64,000 nucleotides of DNA from Candidatus Brevundimonas phytovorans (GTDB lineage Bacteria > Pseudomonadota > Alphaproteobacteria > Caulobacterales > Caulobacteraceae). Shown here one piece after another: positions 57,410 to 64,000 of this stretch. Every line of letters begins with the position of its first letter. Position 1 is the stretch's first letter. The stretch covers positions 707,001-771,000 of the forward strand of contig CP119309.1 in the NCBI GenBank assembly GCA_029203145.1. Direction: 5' to 3'. The translations under genes were made by a program, and so were the position numbers. A model generated the notes under the pieces. That model searched no databases. It was given only the letters and a program-made list of their open reading frames with translations, and was not told the origin of the DNA.

Positions 57410-59994
57410 GCGCGGCGTCCCCTCAGGCGCGGATCAGCGAACAGATAGGCCAGATCGATCAGGAAGCTGACCAGAACCACGGCGAAGACCAACACCACCA
57501 CCACGCTCTGCACCACGATCAGGTCGCGCTGGGTGATGGCCTGGAAGACCAGTCGGCCCAGGCCGGGCAGGGAGAAGACGTTCTCGATGATGATGCCGCC
57601 CGCCAGCAGGAAGGGGAACTGCAGCCCCAGAATGGTCAGGACGGGGATCCAGGCGTTCCTCAGGGCGTGGCGCCACAGGGCCTGATTGACCGACAGACCC
57701 TTGGCGCGGGCGGTGCGGACATAGTCCTCGTTCATGGTGTCGAGCAGGGCGGTGCGCAGGACGCGAGCTAGAATGGCGGCCTGCGGCGCTGCGAGCGCCA
57801 CGGCGGGCAGGATCAGGGCCTTGAAGGCGGGCCAGAAGCCGGCGTTCCATCCGGGGAAGCCGCCCGCCGAGAACCAGCCGAGGTTCACCGAGAACAGCAG
57901 GATCAGCAGCATGGCGATCCAGAAGTTAGGCAGGGCGACGCCGACCTGGGTGACGCCGATCAGGCCGGTGTCGACGGCGGTTCCGCGCCGGCTGGCGGCC
58001 ATGACGCCGATGGGCAGGGCGACGGCCAGCGACAGGAGGGTGGCCATCAGGGCCAGCGGCGCGGACACGGCCAGACGTTCGGCGATCAGGCCCCCGACCG
58101 GCACCTGATAGGTGTAGCTGGTGCCGAACTGGCCGGTCAGCAGGTCGCCCAGCCAGGCGAGGTAGCGCTCGAGGCCCGAGCCCTCCAGCCCCATCTGCTG
58201 ACGCAGGGCGTTGATGGCCTCCGGGCTGGCGTTCAGACCCATCATGTAGCTGGCCGGATCGCCCGGCACGACTTGCAGCAGCAGGAAAATGACCACGGTC
58301 GCCGCCAGCAGGGTCAGGGCGTGGCCCCCCAGCTTCTTCAGCAGCCAGGCCGCGCCGAAGCGCCAGCCGACAACGACGAGCAGGGCCACGCCCGCGACCA
58401 AGGACGTCCAGCCCCAGGGCAGACCGCCCCCGGCGCGCTCGGCGGTGGCGGCGGACGCGGCGCCCGCGCCGCTCCAGTAGGCCCCGGTGACGTCGTTGGC
58501 GGCGATGGGGCCATTGATCCACAGGCCGTTCAGATCGGCCTTCCACACGCCGATGCGCGAGGACTGGAACAGGAAGGCGTTGACGGCGTCGTCGGTGATG
58601 CGGCGTTGCAGATCGCCCAGCAGACGCAACCGCGTCGGCTCGTCCGGGGCGGCGTCAGCCTGAGCCAGCAGGGCGTCGAAGGCGGGGCTGTCGTAGCCGA
58701 AATAGTAGTCCTTGCGGCCATAGATGTCGTAATCCATCGGCTCGACGTGCTCGACGATGGTCAGGTCGAACTGGCGGCGTTTGAACACCTGATCCAGCCA
58801 CTGGGCCCACTCCAGATTCTCGATCTTCACGCGGATGCCCGCCTGCGCCAGTTGCGAGGCCAGCACCTCGCCGCTGCGCCGGGCATAGGGGCGGGGCGGC
58901 AGACGCAGGGTCACGTCGAGACCGTCGGGATAGCCCGCCTCGGCCAACAGCTGACGCGCCTTGGCCGCGTCGTGCGGATAGGCCTGCGTCAGGTCGACAT
59001 AGCCCGCCGCCTGGCGCGAATAGTGGCTGCCGATGGGTTGGCCGAAGCCGAACATGGCCCCCTGAATCAGGGCGTTGCGGTCGATGGCGTAGGAGACGGC
59101 GCGCCGAACCCGCACGTCGTTGAACGGCGGGCGGCTGTTGTTCATGCCCAGGATGACCTTGCCTTCCGATGCGCCGACGACGACGCGGAAACGCGGGTCG
59201 CGCTGGAACTGGGCCACGTTTTCTGGCGCGGGATAGTTGGGGAAGGCGTCCACGTCGCCCGCGCTGACGGCGGCGAAGGCGGCGGTCGGGTCGCCGATGA
59301 ACCGGAAGACGACGGTGTTCAGGCGGGGCGCTGCGCCCCAGTAGTCGTCACGGCGCACCAGCGTCAGCTGACTGCCGCGCTGCCAGCCTTGCAGCTTGAA
59401 CGGGCCGGTGCCGACCGGGTTGACGGCGTTGGTCGTCGCGCTCTTGGGCGAGACCATGACCGCGTCGCCCCAGGCCAGGACATAGGGCAGGGTCGCCATC
59501 GGGCGGGATAGGCGGATGCGGATCGTTGCCGGATCGACGACCTCGACGCTCTGGATCGGCGCGAACAGGGTCTTCTGGGCGTTGGTCGAGCCCTCGGCGG
59601 TGATGCGGTCCAGCGAGAACTTGGCGACCGAGGCGTCGAACGGCGAACCGTCGGAAAAGGTCACGCCGCGCCGCAGGTGGAAGGTCCAGCTGAGGCCGTC
59701 AGGCGCGGCCTCCCACGATTCCGCCAGGGCCGGGGCCACAGCGCCGTTCTGGGTCAGTCTGGTCAGGCCCTCGAAGACGTTGCCGTAGACGACCTCGTCC
59801 ACGGCGGCAGCGGCGCCGGAGGTCGGGTCGAGGTTCGGCGGCTCCAGCGGCAGGCCCAGCACCAGACGATCGCGGACGGGGGCGGCCTCAGCCTCATGCG
59901 TGGGCGAGAGAACGGTCAGGCTGACCAGCAGCGTCGCCCCCAGCAGCGCGCGGCCCAGCCGATCCCATACGCTACGCTCCCAGCCTCGCTTCAC
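57406..59994 (-). CDS. Fusion of peptide-binding protein (DppA-like) with permease (DppB-like)
   Basis: 862 aa from GTG 59994 (GGAGG about 10 bases upstream). After a signal-anchor (LGRALLGATLLVSLTVL), residues about 40-495 are a complete SBP_bac_5 peptide-binding protein (LVLGLPLEPPNLDP, LAESWEAAPDGLSWTFHLR, NPVGTGPFKLQGW). A linker and an extra membrane helix (about 530-552, SLVAGVALLVVVGWRFGAAW) lead into a complete DppB permease (about 556-862, LLLQVVPGDPASYMMG, EAA loop EDYVRTARAKGLSVNQAL). The topology is consistent: binding domain outside, helix crossing inward, permease N-terminus inside. No frameshift is needed to read through. Confidence 0.92.
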   Translation of the reverse strand: MKRGWERSVWDRLGRALLGATLLVSLTVLSPTHEAEAAPVRDRLVLGLPLEPPNLDPTSGAAAAVDEVVYGNVFEGLTRLTQNGAVAPALAESWEAAPDGLSWTFHLRRGVTFSDGSPFDASVAKFSLDRITAEGSTNAQKTLFAPIQSVEVVDPATIRIRLSRPMATLPYVLAWGDAVMVSPKSATTNAVNPVGTGPFKLQGWQRGSQLTLVRRDDYWGAAPRLNTVVFRFIGDPTAAFAAVSAGDVDAFPNYPAPENVAQFQRDPRFRVVVGASEGKVILGMNNSRPPFNDVRVRRAVSYAIDRNALIQGAMFGFGQPIGSHYSRQAAGYVDLTQAYPHDAAKARQLLAEAGYPDGLDVTLRLPPRPYARRSGEVLASQLAQAGIRVKIENLEWAQWLDQVFKRRQFDLTIVEHVEPMDYDIYGRKDYYFGYDSPAFDALLAQADAAPDEPTRLRLLGDLQRRITDDAVNAFLFQSSRIGVWKADLNGLWINGPIAANDVTGAYWSGAGAASAATAERAGGGLPWGWTSLVAGVALLVVVGWRFGAAWLLKKLGGHALTLLAATVVIFLLLQVVPGDPASYMMGLNASPEAINALRQQMGLEGSGLERYLAWLGDLLTGQFGTSYTYQVPVGGLIAERLAVSAPLALMATLLSLAVALPIGVMAASRRGTAVDTGLIGVTQVGVALPNFWIAMLLILLFSVNLGWFSAGGFPGWNAGFWPAFKALILPAVALAAPQAAILARVLRTALLDTMNEDYVRTARAKGLSVNQALWRHALRNAWIPVLTILGLQFPFLLAGGIIIENVFSLPGLGRLVFQAITQRDLIVVQSVVVVLVFAVVLVSFLIDLAYLFADPRLRGRRA

Positions 59995-60046
59995 GCGGCC
60001 TCGCCTCCTGATTGATGATGCAGCATCGCCCAAATCGCGCACGGCG

Positions 60047-61366
60047 TCAGGGCGTGTTTCGCAGAATATCGGCCAGCCGTCCGACCAGTTCGTCGATCTG
60101 CTCGCGGCTGATGATCAGGGGCGGCGACAGGGCGATCACATCGCCGGTGACGCGGATCAACAACCCCTCGTCAAAGGCCCGGTGGAAGACCTCGGTGGCG
60201 CGGGCGCCAGGTGCGTCGGGGCGCGGCGCCAGTTCGACGGCGGCGACCATGCCCAGGTTGCGGATGTCGATGACGTGCGGCAGGCCTTGCAGGCTGTGCA
60301 CGGCCTCTTCCCAATAGGGGGCCATGTCCGTGGCGCGCTGGAACAGGCCCTCGCTCTCATAGACATCGAGCGTCGCCAGACCTGCGGCGGCGGCCAGGGG
60401 GTGGCCGGAATAGGTGTAGCCGTGGAAGAACTCGATGCCGGGGGCCGAGGCGTCGTTGACCACGGCGTCATAGATCTCGCCGCGCACCCCCACCGCGCCC
60501 ATTGGCACGGCGCCATTGGTCAGACCCTTGGCGCAGACCAGCAGGTCGGGAATGACGCCCAGGGTCTCGGACGCGGTGGCTCCGCCGATGCGACCGAAGC
60601 CGGTGATGACCTCGTCGAAGATCAGCAGGATGCCGTGGCGGGTCGTGAGTTCGCGAAGACGCTCCAGATAGCCGACTGGCGGCACGATCACCCCAGCCGA
60701 TCCCGACAGCGGCTCGACGATGACGGCGGCGATGGTCTCGGCCCCATGCGACCAGATCAGGGATTCCAGATCGTCGGCCAGATGCGCGCCCCAGGTCGGC
60801 TGGCCGCGCGAGAAGGCGGCTTCGTCCAGGTTCAGCGTGTGCGACAGGTGATCGACGCCGGGCAGGGTAGGGAAGCCGCGGCGGTTATTCTCAAGCCCGC
60901 CGACGGAAATGCCGCCGAAGCCGACGCCATGATAGCCCTTTTGCCGTCCGATCAGACGGGTGCGCTCGGGCTGGCCTCTGGCCTGCTGATAGGCCAGGGC
61001 GATCTTCAGCGCCGTATCCACGCCCTCCGAGCCAGAGCCGGCGAAGAAGACGTGGTCGATGTCGGCGGGAAACAGCATTCCCAGCCGAGCGGCCAATTCA
61101 AAGGGCAGCGGATGCCCGAGCTGGAAGGTCGGGGCGTAGTCGAGCACCTCGGCCTGACGCTGGATGGCCTCGACGATGGGCCGGCGCGCGTGGCCGGCGT
61201 TGACGCACCAGAGACCTGCGGTTCCGTCCAGGATCGGGCGACCCTCCGGCGTGAAATAGTGCATGTCCTTGGCCGAGGCCAACAGCCGCGGATGCGCCTT
61301 GAAGCTGCGGTTCGCGGTGAACGGCAACCAGAAGGGATCAAGGTCGTTGGCGGCTCGTGCGGTCAT
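60047..61366 (-). CDS. Class III aminotransferase, omega-amino acid:pyruvate type
   Basis: 439 aa fold-type I PLP enzyme. Lys280 in LLVCAKGLTNGAVPMG is the PLP lysine and Asp251 in LIFDEVITGFGR contacts the pyridine ring. DPFWLPFTANRSFK near the N-terminus and AGLWCVNAGHARRPIVEAIQ are typical of beta-alanine:pyruvate transaminase. It moves an amino group from beta-alanine or another omega/beta-amino acid to pyruvate. It lies 52 bp upstream of the peptide-transport operon and downstream of a TonB receptor. Confidence 0.9.
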   Translation of the reverse strand: MTARAANDLDPFWLPFTANRSFKAHPRLLASAKDMHYFTPEGRPILDGTAGLWCVNAGHARRPIVEAIQRQAEVLDYAPTFQLGHPLPFELAARLGMLFPADIDHVFFAGSGSEGVDTALKIALAYQQARGQPERTRLIGRQKGYHGVGFGGISVGGLENNRRGFPTLPGVDHLSHTLNLDEAAFSRGQPTWGAHLADDLESLIWSHGAETIAAVIVEPLSGSAGVIVPPVGYLERLRELTTRHGILLIFDEVITGFGRIGGATASETLGVIPDLLVCAKGLTNGAVPMGAVGVRGEIYDAVVNDASAPGIEFFHGYTYSGHPLAAAAGLATLDVYESEGLFQRATDMAPYWEEAVHSLQGLPHVIDIRNLGMVAAVELAPRPDAPGARATEVFHRAFDEGLLIRVTGDVIALSPPLIISREQIDELVGRLADILRNTP

Positions 61367-61422
61367 GCATGGCTCCTTTCGAGGCGACCAGTAGTCGTGG
61401 AATGGGCGCGCAAGGAAAGCCT

Positions 61423-61448
61423 GTTATTGATCGACAACAAGTTATTGA
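61423..61448. promoter_or_regulatory. GTTATTGA direct repeat upstream of the aminotransferase
   Basis: GTTATTGA occurs at 61423-61430 and 61441-61448, 18 bases start to start, in an A/T-rich patch about 60-80 bp upstream of the aminotransferase start. A tandem site for an activator or Lrp-type regulator is possible. Confidence 0.35.
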
Positions 61449-61513
61449 AAACCTTGTCGTCATCCGAGGCTGCGATCAGGATCGTGGGCGCCGCCATCAC
61501 GTCGCGAAAAGGG

Positions 61514-61545
61514 GTGAGGAAGGCGACAGCAGCCGCCTTCCTCAC
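61514..61545 (-). terminator. Terminator of the TonB receptor gene
   Basis: GTGAGGAAGGCG (61514-61525) and CGCCTTCCTCAC (61534-61545) form a perfect 12-bp stem, 12 bp after the receptor stop. On the minus strand CCCCTTTTCG follows. Confidence 0.75.
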
Positions 61546-61557
61546 GACGCGGAGCCG

Positions 61558-63753
61558 TCAGTACTGCAGGCTCAGGCGCGCGCCGATGGTGCGCGGACGA
61601 CCTGGTTGGGCGATGTCGGCGCTGGTGAAGAAGTTGCGTGTCAGGTCGTAGTCCTGATCGAACAGGTTGCGCGCCCAGAAGGTGACGGACCAGTTGGCGT
61701 CCTCGGGACCGACCGTGACACTGGCGTTGGCCAGCCAATAGGCTTCGACATCGTATTTGGGGCCCAGCCACGACGGGTATTCGTCGCGATAGGAGTAGTT
61801 GGTCTCGGCCGTGACGGCGAAGCCGCTGACGGTCCAATCATAGGAGATCGAGCCGCTGTAGCTGAGAGCCGGGAAGGGGATTTCGTCTCCGGACTTGTCG
61901 ATGAAGGCGGTGACGCGCGGCGTCTGCTGGCACTTGGGAATGTCGAGGTCGACGAAGTCGGTGTACTCGCCCTGCTTGTAGCTGACGTTCTGGGATATCC
62001 GCAGACCGGCGGCGGGGCGGAAGACCCCCTCCAGTTCGGCGCCGTAGATCTTGGAGTCGGCGTTGGTGAAGCGACCGACGGGGCCGTTGACGCCGCAAAC
62101 CGCCGACAGCACCTGCTGGCCGTTGTAGTCGTAGTAGTAGGCCGCGCCGTTGATCTGAATGGCGCGCGAAGGATCGGCCTTGAAACCAACCTCGTAGGCC
62201 CAGAGGATTTCCGGGTCGAAGGGCGCGATGCCGCTGCGGTCGCCGGTGTTGTAGGTGGTGAAGCCGCCCGACTTGGCGCCCCGGCTGACCGAACCGTAGA
62301 TCAGCAGGTTGTCGGTAGGCTTGAACTCCAGCGCCGCCTTGCCGGTCAGGGGCGTCATCTTGGTGTCGACGCTGGTCGGAGGCAGGGCGGTGGCGCCGCC
62401 GAAGGCCGAACCGAAGCCTTCCAGCTCACGGGTTTCTTCCTCGTAGCGCAGGCCCAGGATGGCCTTCAACTGGTCGGAGAAGGCGTATTCCGCCTGGCCG
62501 AACAGGCTCCAGGACTCGACCTTCTGATCATAGGTGACTTGGGCGTAGGTGCCGTAGATGTCGATGAAGTCCGACGAATAGCGCTCGTTCAGGTCCTGCT
62601 TGGAATAGTAGAAGCCCGCCACCCAGGTCAGGGCGCTGTCGTTGTCCGAGGACAGGCGCAGTTCCTGGGAGATCACGTCCACGTCGCTGCCGAAGAAGGT
62701 GTCGGCCTCGACCGAGGCGCTGGAATCCCAGTCGCCGTACTCATCACGCTTCAGCGTCTCGAAGCTGGAGATGCTGTTTAGGTTCAGGCCCTTGAGCGCC
62801 AGGTTGGCGTTCAAAGATGTGCCCCAGGACGAGTTGTCGCGGCCCGGCTTGGCGTTGACGTCGCGCCCGATCTCGGCGGCGAAGCGCGGGGACAGGCCCC
62901 AGCCGGTCTTGGAGCGATCCTTGTCGGCCGGAATTACCGGACCCGCGCCCAGACGGGTGTGCAGGTCGCTGATCAGATACAGGCCCTGGTTCTCGGACTT
63001 GTCGACGCCGCCGTGGACATCCAGCAGGAAGGACAGGCTGTCGCTCGGCGTCCAGTCCAGCAGGGCGCGGGCGCCGGTGCGGTCGGCGTCGCCCAGGCTC
63101 TCGCCGGTGACGCGATTGTGCTGCCAGGCGCCGCCCTGTTCGGTCGAGAGGGCCAGTCGGCCACGGACGGTCGAGGCCAGAGGACCGGAGACGTAGCCCT
63201 CGGCGCGGAACTGGTTGTAGCTGCCCCACTCGGTCATCAAGCCGGCGGACAGTTCGTCTGTCGGGCGTTTGGTGACGAAGCTGATGGCGCCGCCGGTGGT
63301 GTTGCGACCATAGAGGGTGCCTTGCGGACCGCGCAGCACCTCGACCCGGTCGATGTCGAAGATCAATCCTTGCGTCATGACCGGCACCGGATAGGCGACC
63401 TCGTTCACATAGACGCCGACGGTGGGCGAATTGTTCGAGGCGTAGTCCTGGAAGCCGACGCCGCGCAGGCGGAACTGGGCGGCGCCGCCGCCGAAGGCTG
63501 GCTCGACCTCCAGGTTGGGCGTGGCGTTCTGCAACTGGTTGACGTTGGTGATGCCCTGCTGGACCAGACTTTCACCGCTCAGGACGCTGAGGGCGATGCC
63601 CACGTCCTGGGCCGCCTGTTCGCGCCGCTGGGCGGTGACGATGACCTCGTCGATCGTCGTGGCCCGATCCGGCGGCGCCTGCTGGGCCATGGCGGTGGTG
63701 GAACACAGGGCCGCGAGCGCCCCGGCGGATACGCTGACCAAAAGACGATTCAT
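61558..63753 (-). CDS. TonB-dependent receptor
   Basis: 731 aa from ATG 63753 (GGGAGGGATGAGG upstream). Signal peptide ends STTAMAQQ; plug motifs TIDEVIVTAQRREQAAQDVGIALSVL and VEVLRGPQGTLYGRNTTGGAISF; barrel ends ARLSLQY. First gene on the minus strand before the aminotransferase and peptide-transport genes, with its own terminator. It probably brings the same nitrogen-containing substrate through the outer membrane; iron-chelate uptake is the default alternative. Confidence 0.9.
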   Translation of the reverse strand: MNRLLVSVSAGALAALCSTTAMAQQAPPDRATTIDEVIVTAQRREQAAQDVGIALSVLSGESLVQQGITNVNQLQNATPNLEVEPAFGGGAAQFRLRGVGFQDYASNNSPTVGVYVNEVAYPVPVMTQGLIFDIDRVEVLRGPQGTLYGRNTTGGAISFVTKRPTDELSAGLMTEWGSYNQFRAEGYVSGPLASTVRGRLALSTEQGGAWQHNRVTGESLGDADRTGARALLDWTPSDSLSFLLDVHGGVDKSENQGLYLISDLHTRLGAGPVIPADKDRSKTGWGLSPRFAAEIGRDVNAKPGRDNSSWGTSLNANLALKGLNLNSISSFETLKRDEYGDWDSSASVEADTFFGSDVDVISQELRLSSDNDSALTWVAGFYYSKQDLNERYSSDFIDIYGTYAQVTYDQKVESWSLFGQAEYAFSDQLKAILGLRYEEETRELEGFGSAFGGATALPPTSVDTKMTPLTGKAALEFKPTDNLLIYGSVSRGAKSGGFTTYNTGDRSGIAPFDPEILWAYEVGFKADPSRAIQINGAAYYYDYNGQQVLSAVCGVNGPVGRFTNADSKIYGAELEGVFRPAAGLRISQNVSYKQGEYTDFVDLDIPKCQQTPRVTAFIDKSGDEIPFPALSYSGSISYDWTVSGFAVTAETNYSYRDEYPSWLGPKYDVEAYWLANASVTVGPEDANWSVTFWARNLFDQDYDLTRNFFTSADIAQPGRPRTIGARLSLQY

Positions 63754-64000
63754 CGCCTCATCCCTCCCAATGAAACCGCGCGGATCGTTCTGAGCGATCT
63801 CGTCGCGGTCGTGAGCGGGACGAAGGTCCCGCCACCCCTGCATATTTCTCAGTCCAGAGACGTTGTGCAATGCAGCAAGCGCTGCCGCGTCCCTGTCCTC
63901 CTTCCGGTGTCACCTCATTGTCACGCACGAAGTAGCTGGCGAATTCGCTCGCTGTGCAAGCCTGTTTCTTTGATGGGTCAGTTCTCTGACTTAATGAGGA
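63754..64000. other. Upstream region of the last TonB receptor, no gene seen
   Basis: No convincing coding sequence. It holds a GCGGGAC-gaag-GTCCCGC hairpin around 63815-63832 and an imperfect palindrome (TTGTGCAATGCAGCAA) near 63865-63880 that could be an operator for the receptor gene. Both are weak calls. Confidence 0.35.

Noticed and set aside
57406..59994. Binding protein-permease fusion as a frameshift or assembly artefact
   Set aside because: The frame is continuous, the linker carries a membrane helix with the right topology, and neighbouring genes overlap cleanly; kept as a genuine fusion, though a raw-read check would settle it.

Overview
The window is GC-rich alphaproteobacterial DNA with almost no spare space. 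Many genes overlap as ATGA or GTGA, Shine-Dalgarno sites are of GGGAGG type, three TonB-dependent receptors are present, and there is an imuA-imuB-dnaE2 mutagenesis cassette with a GTTC-N7-GTTC LexA box. This fits a free-living Caulobacterales-like organism; Brevundimonas is my best guess, by inference only. No tRNA, rRNA, CRISPR, prophage or insertion sequence was seen.

Region 1 (1-18.8 kb) is a phytate/inositol island. A RpiR-type regulator lies in front of iolC-iolD-iolE-iolB-iolA (minus strand), and two tandem Gfo/Idh/MocA dehydrogenases (iolG-like) diverge from it. Flanking these are an organophosphate:phosphate antiporter-like MFS protein, a cytoplasmic inositol-monophosphatase family protein, a histidine-acid phosphatase lipoprotein, a TonB receptor and a two-domain beta-propeller phytase. 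Read together, the genes cover phytate capture, dephosphorylation, import of a phosphorylated inositol and complete inositol catabolism. Similar A/T-rich operator-like sequences recur in the control regions.

Region 2 (18.9-28.4 kb) is a salicylate/gentisate cluster: IclR regulator, BphA4-type ferredoxin reductase, a NagG/AndAc-like Rieske oxygenase (alpha, beta, ferredoxin), gentisate dioxygenase, fumarylpyruvate hydrolase, aromatic-acid MFS transporter, maleylpyruvate isomerase and an outer-membrane channel, closed by a strong terminator.

Region 3 (28.4-34.0 kb) is the SOS mutasome operon imuA-imuB-dnaE2.

Region 4 (34.1-47.5 kb) holds an M28 peptidase, then FAD dehydrogenase, BASS-type symporter and PadR regulator. 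These diverge from a TonB receptor that is followed by a small secreted four-cysteine protein and a split MacB/TolC/membrane-fusion exporter.

Region 5 (47.5-53.8 kb) carries chorismate mutase and ferredoxin-NADP reductase, a DPP-IV-like S9 peptidase and a large secreted zinc metalloprotease, ending in a palindromic repeat element.

Region 6 (53.8-64 kb) is a peptide-use cluster on the minus strand: TonB receptor, omega-amino-acid aminotransferase, a fused substrate-binding-protein/permease, a second permease, a fused double ATPase and a P1 (DmpA/BapA-type) aminopeptidase. The combination suggests uptake and breakdown of beta-aminoacyl or other unusual small peptides.
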